Assembly (NCBI GenBank): GCA_902760805.1
Contig: CACWHY010000010.1
Location: forward strand, 1 to 64,000
Source of the DNA: Ruminococcus flavefaciens
GTDB taxonomy: Bacteria; Bacillota; Clostridia; Oscillospirales; Ruminococcaceae
Direction: 5' to 3'
DNA length: 64,000 nt
Under the pieces are notes generated by a model, which ran no database searches, was not told the DNA's origin, and saw only the letters and a program-made list of their open reading frames with translations. The position numbers and the translations under genes were made by a program. Of the stretch, positions 7,219 through 15,186 are shown piece after piece. The number at the start of each line of letters is the position of its first letter. The stretch's first letter is position 1.

Positions 7219-8807
7219 TGTACGGATATAATGCGGTAGCTGTGCCGAAGAATGTGGTCATTTATGCGAGAGTTTCCACCGAACATGAGGCTCAGCTATC
7301 TGCTCTGGAGAATCAGCTGGACTGGTACAAGCCGTTGCTTGAACAGCATCCTGAATGGACATTCGTCCGCAGTTATGTTGACGAGGGTATCACGGGAACA
7401 TCGGCGAAGAAACGTCCGCAGTTCATGCAGATGCTCAGTGATGCAAAGGACGGCAACTTCAACCTGATACTTACCCGTGAGGTATCACGTTTCGCACGAA
7501 ACACGGTGGACACTCTGCAATACACCCGTGACCTGAAAAGGCTGGGTGTGGAGGTGTTCTTCATCAACGATAACATCAGGACATTTGACGGTGACGGCGA
7601 GCTTCGTCTGACTATCATGGCGACCCTTGCACAGGACGAGAGCCGAAAAACTTCTATCCGTGTGAAAAGCGGTCAGCAGACATCTATGGAGAATGGCGTG
7701 TATTACGGCAACGGAAATATCCTCGGGTACAACAGGGTCGGCAAAGAACTTGTTATTGATTCTGAACAGGCTAAGACGGTGCGGAAGATATATGACTGGT
7801 ATCTGGACGGTATGGGTGTCAGACAGATACAGTTCGAGCTTGAAAAAGAGGGTGTACTCACTGCTATGGGCAAGACCAGGTGGTACGAATCAAACATCAG
7901 CAAGATACTCAAGAACCCGTTCTATGCAGGCATACTGGAGTACCACAAGCAGTTCACTCCCGACTTTCTTGAACAGAAGAAGATCAACAATTTCGGTGAG
8001 ATAGATCGTCTGCGAGTTGATGGCAGACACGAGCCTATCGTTACACTGGAGGAATTCAACAGGGTGCAAGAGATAATGGAAAGTAAAAGGCTGAAAAATC
8101 CTGCCAACAAGACAGGACGCAAGGAAAAGGGCAAGAAGCCCGTTTCGGACGTATGGTGCAGGCTGTTGGTATGCTCCTGCGGATGCACATTCAACCGCAA
8201 GGTATGGCACACCACATCAAAGGGTACCCAGTACGGGTATATGTGCTACTCGCAGATACGCAACGGCACTATACGGACAAGGTTGAAAAAAGGACTTCCT
8301 ACGGACGGTATCTGCACCTCGCAGATGATACCCGGCTGGAAGTTACAGTTCATGGCGAAGAACCTGTTCCGTGAGTTTCTGAGGAACACCGACAGGATAC
8401 TTGACATCGCCGAGGAGATGCTTGAAAAACACATCGACGATGAAGAGGTCACTGAGGATAATACCGAACTCATCGTACAGAAAAAGGCAGAGCTTGAAAA
8501 ACTGGAAAAGCGTCTGAACAAACTCATATCCATGAGGGCTGACGATGAGATCACAAAAGAGCAGTTCATGAACATGAAGTCGGAAGTCGATACGCAGATA
8601 GCTTCTTTGCAGGAGCAGATATGCGAGCTTTCGCCCACGGAGAAAGTCACAGAGACAAGTGATGTTCCCGACTACAACGAGCGTATCACTCTGCTGAGAT
8701 ATGCTCTTGAACGGTACACGAATTTCGACTCAGACGAGGATATTCCCGAGGCAGTTATCGAAGCATTTGTTGAAAAAATAGTGGTGAATGAGAACTCCTT
8801 CGATTGA
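7215..8807 (+). CDS. Large serine recombinase, probably shortened by a nonsense codon
   Basis: The N-terminal resolvase domain (about residues 10-150) has the nucleophile motif YARVSTEHE, then GITGTSAKKRPQFMQML, LTREVSRFARNTVDTL and ATLAQDESRKTS. A Recombinase domain (about 170-290), a zinc ribbon (WCRLLVCSCGCTFNRK... YMCYSQIRNG) and a coiled coil (about 400-480) follow. This is the order of TnpX-like large serine recombinases that excise and integrate mobile elements. The reading ends ...VVNENSFD then TGA (8805-8807), but the same frame continues open for 55 codons to TAA at 8973-8975 (YLHFSGDDKTPKTC... KIELFGASYAPALVE). Family members commonly read FDWYL at this point, so TGA is probably a mutated TGG Trp codon. 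The truncated enzyme may be weak or inactive. Confidence 0.85.
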   Translation: MMYGYNAVAVPKNVVIYARVSTEHEAQLSALENQLDWYKPLLEQHPEWTFVRSYVDEGITGTSAKKRPQFMQMLSDAKDGNFNLILTREVSRFARNTVDTLQYTRDLKRLGVEVFFINDNIRTFDGDGELRLTIMATLAQDESRKTSIRVKSGQQTSMENGVYYGNGNILGYNRVGKELVIDSEQAKTVRKIYDWYLDGMGVRQIQFELEKEGVLTAMGKTRWYESNISKILKNPFYAGILEYHKQFTPDFLEQKKINNFGEIDRLRVDGRHEPIVTLEEFNRVQEIMESKRLKNPANKTGRKEKGKKPVSDVWCRLLVCSCGCTFNRKVWHTTSKGTQYGYMCYSQIRNGTIRTRLKKGLPTDGICTSQMIPGWKLQFMAKNLFREFLRNTDRILDIAEEMLEKHIDDEEVTEDNTELIVQKKAELEKLEKRLNKLISMRADDEITKEQFMNMKSEVDTQIASLQEQICELSPTEKVTETSDVPDYNERITLLRYALERYTNFDSDEDIPEAVIEAFVEKIVVNENSFD

Positions 8808-9033
8808 TATCTGCACTTCTCGGGCGATGACAAAACTCCGAAAACGTGCAATGTGGAAGGTGACAAAAAAGCCCATAAAATCGAGCTTTTCGGGGCATCC
8901 TATGCGCCTGCGTTGGTGGAGGACTGCTCAGGCTGCTATCGCAGACAAGAAGTGATCATAACTCAACAGAGTTAAGTGCAAAAGCGAGATAACATTTTGA
9001 TCTGCATAAGCGGATAACTGATGTTAATAACAG

Positions 9034-9070
9034 TCCCCCTGGATCGTATCGGTTCAGGGGGATCTTTGTA
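9034..9070 (+). terminator. Intrinsic terminator after the recombinase
   Basis: TCCCCCTG (9034-9041) pairs with CAGGGGGA (9054-9061), followed by TCTTTGTATCTTT. It closes the island transcript. Confidence 0.75.
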
Positions 9071-9165
9071 TCTTTAAGGCACTATTCTCGTTCTAAACAT
9101 TAGGCAGCCTTTTTTGATGGATCCAACATATATTCAGTGCTGCTCAAAAAAAGCAGCCACCGCTG

Positions 9166-9194
9166 TTGACAGCCAGCGAAGGGTCTGGTATAAT
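9166..9194 (+). promoter_or_regulatory. Consensus promoter of the kinase-Nudix pair
   Basis: TTGACA (9166-9171), a 17-base spacer and TATAAT (9189-9194) form a perfect consensus promoter, leaving a leader of about 80 bases before ATG 9281. Confidence 0.85.
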
Positions 9195-9280
9195 TTAAGC
9201 AGAAACTATCGCTGCCGCTCATCTCTCGGCGGAAGCCTTGGCCGAAAAGCCGGACCGCTTGAGCCGGAAAGGAGAACTTC

Positions 9281-9895
9281 ATGTGTAAGGCCATTCTATT
9301 TATCGGTGGCTCGCCGTGCAGCGGCAAAAGCACCGTCGCTGAGCGGATCTCCCGAGAATTCGGCGCATACTACTTCAAGGTGGATGAGATCCTTGGGGAG
9401 CTTTTGGACGAGGCCGCTGCTCAGGGCCACTCCGCCTGTGCCTTGGTGCGCACGCTCTCCCCAGAGGAGAACTGGATGCGTGACCCCTTTGTGCAATGCA
9501 GTGAGGAATCTCAGATCTACCAGGAGATTGCGCCGCTTGTTTTCCACAGGATAGACCAGATCCAGGCTGACCTGATCATAACCGAGGGCGCTGCTTATAC
9601 TCCCCAGGTCATGGCCGCCCGAAAGGAGCGCTACATCACTATCGTTCCCACTCCCGACTTCCAGATCAGCCACTACCGCCAACGTGAGTGGGTGCCATTC
9701 GTACTGGCAGAGTGCACAGACAAGGAGGCCGCCTTCCGCAACTGGATGCAGCGTGACGTACTCTTCGCTAAGCAGGTGCAGGAGGACTGCCAAAGATCAG
9801 GAGTCCCCTGCATCGTCAACGGAGGGGATATTTCGGAGGACGAGATGTTCCAGCAGGTGACTGAGCTGCTGGGACTAAACACCAAGGAGGCATAA
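9281..9895 (+). CDS. P-loop kinase-like protein
   Basis: The 204-residue cytoplasmic protein begins MCKAILFIGGSPCSGKST, with Walker A at residues 10-18 like that of small nucleotide or metabolite kinases. A Walker B-like segment, ADLIITEGAAY, lies near residues 97-107, and RxxxR-type basic residues (HYRQREW) that could form a lid are further on. It therefore probably phosphorylates a small molecule, but the substrate cannot be read from the sequence. The start follows AAAGGAGAACTTC. The Nudix gene begins one base after its stop, so the two form an operon and may act on related nucleotides or metabolites. Confidence 0.7.
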   Translation: MCKAILFIGGSPCSGKSTVAERISREFGAYYFKVDEILGELLDEAAAQGHSACALVRTLSPEENWMRDPFVQCSEESQIYQEIAPLVFHRIDQIQADLIITEGAAYTPQVMAARKERYITIVPTPDFQISHYRQREWVPFVLAECTDKEAAFRNWMQRDVLFAKQVQEDCQRSGVPCIVNGGDISEDEMFQQVTELLGLNTKEA

Positions 9896-9896
9896 A

Positions 9897-10361
9897 ATGG
9901 GCTACATTATGGAGCTGCGCAGGGAGCTTGGCAGCCGGCCGATCATCATGGCAGGCACCGGCGTGATCCTTGTGAACGGCAAAAATGAGATCCTGCTTGG
10001 CAGGCGCACGGACAACGGCTTCTGGGACTACCCCGGCGGCTCAATGGAGCTGGGTGAGAGCTTTGAGGATTGCGCCCGCAGAGAGGTGCTGGAGGAGACC
10101 GGCCTTACCTGCGGCAAGCTGGAATTCCTCATGGACGTGTCCGGTCAGGAGTCCTTCTACCGGTACCCCAACGGGGATCAGGTCTACATCGCCGGGATCG
10201 TTTACCTGTGCCGGGACTTCACCGGGCAGATGAAGGTCCAGGAGGAAGAGGTGGCTGAGCAGCGGTTTTTCCCCATAGACCGGCTGCCGGAAAACCTAGT
10301 CCCCGGGTCTTTGAAGAAGAGGATCTTCGATAAGGTCAGAGAGATCCTGCTGGAAAAATAA
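9897..10361 (+). CDS. Nudix hydrolase
   Basis: The 154-residue protein carries a complete Nudix box at residues 48-70 (GGSMELGE...RREVLEETGL), matching GX5EX7REUXEEXGU, which binds Mg2+ and cleaves nucleoside-diphosphate-linked compounds. The upstream strand TGVILVNGKNEILLGRR and the GFWDYPGG turn are typical of the ADP-ribose/8-oxo-dGTP-type members, but substrate is not predictable. The start has AAGGAGGCATAAA before it; the in-frame ATG at 9909 is possible. It ends the two-gene operon and is followed by a strong terminator. Confidence 0.85.
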   Translation: MGYIMELRRELGSRPIIMAGTGVILVNGKNEILLGRRTDNGFWDYPGGSMELGESFEDCARREVLEETGLTCGKLEFLMDVSGQESFYRYPNGDQVYIAGIVYLCRDFTGQMKVQEEEVAEQRFFPIDRLPENLVPGSLKKRIFDKVREILLEK

Positions 10362-10369
10362 GATAAATT

Positions 10370-10413
10370 CGCCCCGAAGCAGCCGCACAGGTCACTTCGG
10401 GGCGATCGTTTTT
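10370..10413. terminator. Strong bidirectional terminator
   Basis: CGCCCCGAAG (10370-10379) pairs perfectly with CTTCGGGGCG (10395-10404) and is followed by TTTTT. It separates the convergent Nudix and methyltransferase genes. Confidence 0.8.
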
Positions 10414-10415
10414 AT

Positions 10416-11753
10416 TCATTTCAAGCCGGAGATCTCGACATTTGCATCAGGGATCTCCTGAGAAAAGCGCAGCTCCATGAGCTCACGGAAGCCCTCGTTG
10501 TACTCAAAGCCGATGCACCTTCTGCCGCACTGCTCGGCAGCTATCAGGGAGGTGCCGCTGCCCAGGAAAGGGTCCAGCACCGTATCGCCGGGAGCCGTGG
10601 CTGCACGGACTATCCGTGCCACCAGCTCGTTGGGATAGATCGCCGGGTGGATGTACTGCTTGCCCACACTTCCGGCCTTGCGGTTGATATTCCAAAGGGC
10701 GCCGCCGTTCATCCGGTCGGACTTGTAGTCGCAGCAGCTCTCCATGGCCTGAGGATCTGCGAAAAATTCCTCGCTCTTAGAGAACACCAGCACATATTCA
10801 TGGCGGTCAACGATGTTTTTCTCCCCTGTAGGTATGCCGGAGGACTTGTGCCAGATCAGTATCCCCTTATAATAGTAGCCGATCTCACGGCACATCTTGA
10901 TGATGTCGTGGGGGATCGTGATCACTCTTCCGCCATGTATGCGAATGTTGATGTTGATCCAAAGCGAGCCGTCCAATGTCAGCTTCCTGTAGCACTGCGC
11001 CCAGACCGCCTTCATTCGCTCAAGGTAGACCCAGTAGTCCTCCTGACCGATCTGTCCCTTTTTGAAATAGTCCTTCAAATTCCAGTAAGGAGGCGAGGTA
11101 ACAGCCAGCCGCACCGACTCGTCAGGTACCCCGGACATATCCTCTGAGCTTCCGAAGATCACCTTACTCTGCTCCAGTTTTTCGGCAGAGAGCCTTTCCT
11201 TGGGCAGCCTTCTCTCCAGCTGTCTCAGCTCACGCTCCTCACGAATGACAGTGCAGTCATCTCCGCAGCCGGACATATCCAAAAGCCGCTGTATAACGCC
11301 CTCATCTCCAAGCATGATATGCTCGGTGATATGAGCCATGCCGTCGTCCTTGGTGGGGATCCAAACATTTCCCGGATCCTTGCCCTTGGGATTATAGTTC
11401 TTGGCTCTTTTTCCCCATTCTACGTTCTTCCAGATGTGCTTTTCACGGATAGCGTCCTTGTTGAACTTCATGGCAGAGCGGTTTTTGCAAAGCCAGACGA
11501 CATACTTCACATTGTCAGTGAAGGCAGCCCTCTGAGGAAGTGCTGTGGGGTAAACGATGGTGTTCACATACACATACCCTATCTCCACCGCTGAGGAAAC
11601 CACGTCCATCAGGTCATGGAGCACGTTCCCCTTCTGGTCGTATTCAGTTCTGACTATGGCAAAAAAGCAGCCGTTCTCACTCAGCTTTTCGTACTCAGAC
11701 CTCATCAGCAAGAGGGTCCTGTCATAGCTTACATCAGTTATCACTGTCTGCAT
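10416..11753 (-). CDS. Beta-class DNA methyltransferase (N4-cytosine or N6-adenine) of an R-M system
   Basis: The C-terminal 240 residues are a full beta-class amino-methyltransferase. The catalytic motif IV TSPPYWNLKDYF comes first, the AdoMet-binding motif DPFLGSGTSLIAAEQCGRRCIGFEYN near the end. TSPPYW is most often seen in N4-cytosine enzymes. The N-terminal 200 residues (...SYDRTLLLMRSEYEKLSENGCFFAIVRT...) look like the second half of another methyltransferase without its catalytic and AdoMet motifs, perhaps a target-recognition or degenerate domain. It is the third gene of the HNH nuclease-methyltransferase-methyltransferase operon, overlapping the one before by 20 bp. It methylates host DNA at the nuclease's target to protect it. 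Confidence 0.85.
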   Translation of the reverse strand: MQTVITDVSYDRTLLLMRSEYEKLSENGCFFAIVRTEYDQKGNVLHDLMDVVSSAVEIGYVYVNTIVYPTALPQRAAFTDNVKYVVWLCKNRSAMKFNKDAIREKHIWKNVEWGKRAKNYNPKGKDPGNVWIPTKDDGMAHITEHIMLGDEGVIQRLLDMSGCGDDCTVIREERELRQLERRLPKERLSAEKLEQSKVIFGSSEDMSGVPDESVRLAVTSPPYWNLKDYFKKGQIGQEDYWVYLERMKAVWAQCYRKLTLDGSLWININIRIHGGRVITIPHDIIKMCREIGYYYKGILIWHKSSGIPTGEKNIVDRHEYVLVFSKSEEFFADPQAMESCCDYKSDRMNGGALWNINRKAGSVGKQYIHPAIYPNELVARIVRAATAPGDTVLDPFLGSGTSLIAAEQCGRRCIGFEYNEGFRELMELRFSQEIPDANVEISGLK

Positions 11754-12558
11754 TTTGGATACTCTCCAATCTTTCTCTTGCGATCTCGCAGTAGTCCTTC
11801 ACAGCCTCGATCAGCACCCACTCTCTTCCCATTTTCTGAGCAGCCTTTGCAGTTGTGCCGCTTCCGCCGAAGGGATCCAAGACCAGGTCTCCCGGATCGC
11901 TCCATGAGGCGATGTGATCCTCAGCCAGCTTCTCCGGAAAGATCGCAGGGTGCTTGTAGGCCAGCTTGTCCTTTGTGGCAAAGCCCCTGCCGTTAGCATA
12001 GCGCCAGATATTCGTCCTAACGCCGAACTCACTGATCACCTTCCTGCCCTTATTTGTCAGGCTTCCGTCCTTCTCACGGCGTGTCACCTCGCCGTATGTT
12101 GAGCAGCCCGCCCACTTGTTCGGCTTATCCCGGAGGATATTCACAGTCTTGGGACGACCCTTGCTGAGAACGAACATATACTCAAAGGCGTTGAAATACC
12201 TGTTGGGGTGGGGCGGTCCGGAACCGGCCTTCTCATAGATGATCACATCGTACATATCGAAGCCGATCTCCTGGAAGAACAGCGCCTGCTTGAAGCTGGT
12301 CAGGGTCTTGCTGCCCTTCAGGGTCTTATCCCCTACCACCCAGACAACGACTCCGCCGGGCTTCATCACACGGTAAAGCTCCCTAGCGATGGTCTTGAAG
12401 ACCTCCATATCCCACGAAGCCACGCCCTCGTAGTCTCTCAGGTCGTCGTAGGGCGGACTAGTCACCACAAGGTCGATGCACTCCGCCGGGAATTCCTTCA
12501 GCAGCCGGTCGGATCTGTCGTTGAAGATCCTGCCCTTTATATCATTTACGCTCTTCAT
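11734..12558 (-). CDS. Beta-class DNA methyltransferase, second of the pair
   Basis: This 274-residue enzyme has motif IV TSPPYDDLRDYEG near the N-terminus, the conserved LYRVMKPGGVVVWVVGDKT region in the middle, and motif I DPFGGSGTTAKAAQKMGREWVLIE near the C-terminus, the beta order. The start is ATG 12558, preceded by GGGGGAGGTACA; a longer reading lies wholly inside the upstream gene. It overlaps the HNH gene by 17 bp and the next methyltransferase by 20 bp, so all three are translationally coupled. Two different methyltransferases with one nuclease usually means an asymmetric (type IIS-like) recognition site, each enzyme modifying one strand. Confidence 0.88.
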   Translation of the reverse strand: MKSVNDIKGRIFNDRSDRLLKEFPAECIDLVVTSPPYDDLRDYEGVASWDMEVFKTIARELYRVMKPGGVVVWVVGDKTLKGSKTLTSFKQALFFQEIGFDMYDVIIYEKAGSGPPHPNRYFNAFEYMFVLSKGRPKTVNILRDKPNKWAGCSTYGEVTRREKDGSLTNKGRKVISEFGVRTNIWRYANGRGFATKDKLAYKHPAIFPEKLAEDHIASWSDPGDLVLDPFGGSGTTAKAAQKMGREWVLIEAVKDYCEIARERLESIQNADSDN

Positions 12559-14791
12559 TGTACCTCCCCCATGAGATCTCTCCGTAATCGCTCTCGGAGA
12601 TCGCACCGTCGGCCTGTAGATAGTCCAGCTGATAGGATCTGAGCAGGCCTTCGCTCCTGAGCTTTTTCAGCCGCTTAACAAATGGCAGCTCCAAATAATT
12701 ATTGCTGCTGAGCTTCTGATACTCCTCCGCCTTGTCCTTAGCTCCCATAAAATGGATCTTTCTGTGGCAGCTTGGACACATAGCGAACAAATTCAGATAG
12801 TGATCCGGACCGTCGGCTATGTTGAACGGGATCAGGTGGTGGAACTCAAGATACGGATCCCCCGAAGCGGTAATGAAGGTAGTGCTGCCGCAGCATTCGC
12901 ATTTCAGCAGGCCGTTTTCCGAGAAAAGCTGAATGTAGTAGGCCTTCATCAGATTTACAAGAGCACTGCTGCGCTCTCTTTGTCCGTCGGTCACGCTTGG
13001 TGCAGACCCCGAGATCTGGTGGATCTTGTTTTTCAGGTCAGCGCTGTTCTCGGCCTTGTATCCGGCAAGGCGCCCGACGGAGCGGCGTTCATCTGTAAGG
13101 AGATAGCTGCTGTAATTTTCCGCAGCAAGGGCGGTCAGCGCCGCAATGACCTTCTTTTTCACGCCGGCCTCCGTGCGGGCTCCCAGAGCCCGGAAAAGCT
13201 CCGGCATCTTCTCCCAGATATATCTGCTCAGTCTTGTCACCCGATCCGGAGAGATGTCCTCCAGGTCGGTGATACCGCAGCCTGCTCCGGCACAGACCAG
13301 AGCTGCGGATACCATTAAGAATGTATCCGGGTGGATGATGTACAGATCCCAGCCGATCTTCACCTTGCTGTCGCAGGGAGCTGTGTTCCCGGATACCGGC
13401 TGGGCGTAGCGCCTTCTCAGGTCGGCCTCAGTATCCATGAGAACATCCTCGTATCTCATCAGCTTGTACTTGCCCAGCTTAGTGTAAACGCCGTAGATGA
13501 AGCTCAGCTTATCCCTGTCGCTGATCCTCACGCATGAGCTCCCAAAGCTCACAGCGCCCATGGGATCGGTGCCCTTATCTGCTGGGATATCGCTGCGGAC
13601 TCCCAAAAGGTATTTCAGCAGCTCCTTGCGGCCGTCCTCATCGGTGATGTCGCTCTTTCTGCGGAAGGAACCAACTCTCTCCATGATCTGTGGCAGATGC
13701 TGCCAAAGAGTGCTCTCCTCAGCGTTCCAGCTGTCATCATCGAAGCAGCGCTTTCGCCTTGAAACGATGTATTTGTACTCATCCAAGGTCATAGAGCCAT
13801 GACGGAGAACAGCTCCCAGGATATCGGTGTAGGGAGTGAAGCTGACGAAGAAGTTCTTCTCCGGATCATCCACCGCAGGGATCTGCTTGATCTCAGTCGT
13901 AGCCGGCTGAGAGATCATCTTCAGCTTCTGATGCTCCCAAATGACCAGAGACCCGTAGTAGCCGGCCTTCAGCGCCAGCTCGCCTATGGGAGTAAGGCTG
14001 CTGAATTCCATATCCGAAGCGCCGGTGGATTTTGAGTGGAAAAAGCCGTAATAATAGAGGATCTGGCGCTCGTTCCGGATAAAGGCAGCCATGTCGTTCT
14101 CTATCATGCGGAATTTGGGCTTGGCGTGAGGATAGCGCTCATTGAGTCGTGCCACGTCCTCCTCAGTGACCGCTCCCCTTTCCGCTAAACGGCAGGCAGC
14201 AGCAATAGCCTCCTCAGAAAGGATGTACTTCACTGAATTATCGCAGATCTTTCCGGCAGTATTCAGGTCATCGGCACAGGTGCTTATGGCAGCCCTCATC
14301 AGGATCTTGTCGATATTTTCGTGGGAGTAAACAAATCCCGGCTGCTGAACAGCTTCCTTCAGCAGCTTTTTTATGCCTGTCTGTCCACCTGAGCCCATGA
14401 GCAGCGAGAAGTAATACTTTCTTGCGTCCTGGTAGTAGGCATCACGCTCCTCCTGATCCCGGAAGACCTGAACGCCGGCAAACTGCGAGAACAGGTTGAA
14501 CTTAGGCGACTTGAAATTTATGGCCTCGCTCTTGGGGTAGAAGTATTCACGGGCGCTGGGCTGGATATTCTCAGGAAGGCTCTCGATGAAGCTGTCGAAG
14601 ATCTGGATCACCTCCCTCTGATACTGGGTGGTGAAGATCTGGTTGGACAAAAATATGAAGTAATAAAGGGTCAGGAACTTCTTGGTGTACCAAAGAGTTC
14701 CGGAATTATGTATCTTTGTAAGCTCCATGGACTTGGTCAGAGCATAATTCCCGGGAAGCAGCCGGCTGTAAAAATCGCTGTATAATGACAT
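12542..14791 (-). CDS. Putative type II restriction endonuclease with C-terminal HNH domain
   Basis: This 749-residue protein has a C-terminal HNH nuclease with zinc ligands C631/C634 and C672/C675 and the catalytic pair H651-H652 in LEFHHLIPF. H676 and H680 follow in the SCHRKIH segment. The 600 residues before it have no family I recognise and presumably bind DNA and recognise the target. It heads an operon with two DNA methyltransferases, overlapping the first by 17 bp, and has its own promoter (14882-14910). That context makes it the restriction enzyme of a type II system, similar in plan to HNH restriction enzymes paired with two methyltransferases such as MnlI. A defence (non-R-M) HNH role is less likely given the coupling. 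No controller protein gene is visible. Confidence 0.75.
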   Translation of the reverse strand: MSLYSDFYSRLLPGNYALTKSMELTKIHNSGTLWYTKKFLTLYYFIFLSNQIFTTQYQREVIQIFDSFIESLPENIQPSAREYFYPKSEAINFKSPKFNLFSQFAGVQVFRDQEERDAYYQDARKYYFSLLMGSGGQTGIKKLLKEAVQQPGFVYSHENIDKILMRAAISTCADDLNTAGKICDNSVKYILSEEAIAAACRLAERGAVTEEDVARLNERYPHAKPKFRMIENDMAAFIRNERQILYYYGFFHSKSTGASDMEFSSLTPIGELALKAGYYGSLVIWEHQKLKMISQPATTEIKQIPAVDDPEKNFFVSFTPYTDILGAVLRHGSMTLDEYKYIVSRRKRCFDDDSWNAEESTLWQHLPQIMERVGSFRRKSDITDEDGRKELLKYLLGVRSDIPADKGTDPMGAVSFGSSCVRISDRDKLSFIYGVYTKLGKYKLMRYEDVLMDTEADLRRRYAQPVSGNTAPCDSKVKIGWDLYIIHPDTFLMVSAALVCAGAGCGITDLEDISPDRVTRLSRYIWEKMPELFRALGARTEAGVKKKVIAALTALAAENYSSYLLTDERRSVGRLAGYKAENSADLKNKIHQISGSAPSVTDGQRERSSALVNLMKAYYIQLFSENGLLKCECCGSTTFITASGDPYLEFHHLIPFNIADGPDHYLNLFAMCPSCHRKIHFMGAKDKAEEYQKLSSNNYLELPFVKRLKKLRSEGLLRSYQLDYLQADGAISESDYGEISWGRYNEERK

Positions 14792-14881
14792 TTTTCTGCT
14801 CCTTCACAAGTATTTGCCGAAGAGCTCCCCCTATATTAAAGGTATAGCTCCGAGCTGGGGCAGCCTTGGCAGTCACCTATC

Positions 14882-14910
14882 ATTATATCATTTTCCTGAG
14901 TTTTTTTCAA
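14882..14910 (-). promoter_or_regulatory. Promoter of the R-M operon
   Basis: On the minus strand TTGAAA (14910-14905), a 17-base spacer and TATAAT (14887-14882) lie about 90 bases before the HNH gene start. Confidence 0.8.
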
Positions 14911-14994
14911 TAGCTAAGGCTGAAAACCATGCCTTCTCCCGCTTTTCCGAAGAGCCTTCACCGTGCAAAAATTGCGATTTCATGCAGACTGACC

Positions 14995-15064
14995 AAAATC
15001 CATGCGTTTTGTCCACCTTATCTATGGATTTTAAGTTGAAAACAAATTGTGAACAGGTTATAAT
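14995..15064 (+). promoter_or_regulatory. Xylanase promoter with upstream inverted repeat
   Basis: TTGAAA (15036-15041), a 17-base spacer and TATAAT (15059-15064) form the promoter. Three bases upstream of the -35 ends a perfect 9-bp inverted repeat (AAAATCCAT 14995-15003, ATGGATTTT 15024-15032) with a 20-base spacer, a good candidate binding site for a regulator. Confidence 0.75.
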
Positions 15065-15186
15065 ATACATAGCAAATAACGGGACAGACTGCGCTTCAGG
15101 CTGGCGCCTTCGGGTAAAGGGAGCCCGGAAGAAAAATACAGATCCCGTTCTAAATCGTTTACATCACTTTCAAGGAGGGTAATCAA

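Larger units (their letters stand above)
8976..9280. other. Boundary gap between island and R-M side
   Basis: The gap contains the recombinase terminator at 9034, a short inverted repeat GCTGCT-CAAAAAA-AGCAGC near 9141-9159, and the promoter at 9166. I see no gene. Base composition and codon style change across this stretch from A+T-rich to G+C-rich, so the right end of the mobile island probably lies in or near it. Confidence 0.45.
14792..15186. other. Divergent intergenic region between R-M operon and xylanase
   Basis: This region holds the R-M promoter (minus strand, 14882-14910), an inverted repeat AAAATCCAT (14995-15003) / ATGGATTTT (15024-15032), the xylanase promoter (15036-15064) and a leader of about 115 bases with the strong site AAGGAGGG before ATG 15187. 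The leader contains GC-rich inverted segments (GGCGCCTTCGGG... GCCC) but no riboswitch class I recognise. I reject the open frame at 14814-15182 as coding. Confidence 0.55.

Noticed and set aside
14814-15182. Open frame of 122 codons on the plus strand before the xylanase
   Set aside because: It runs through two promoters and a leader, has no ribosome binding site and no protein-like composition.
15065-15186. Possible riboswitch in the xylanase leader
   Set aside because: GC-rich inverted segments exist but no conserved core of c-di-GMP, purine or other known classes could be recognised.
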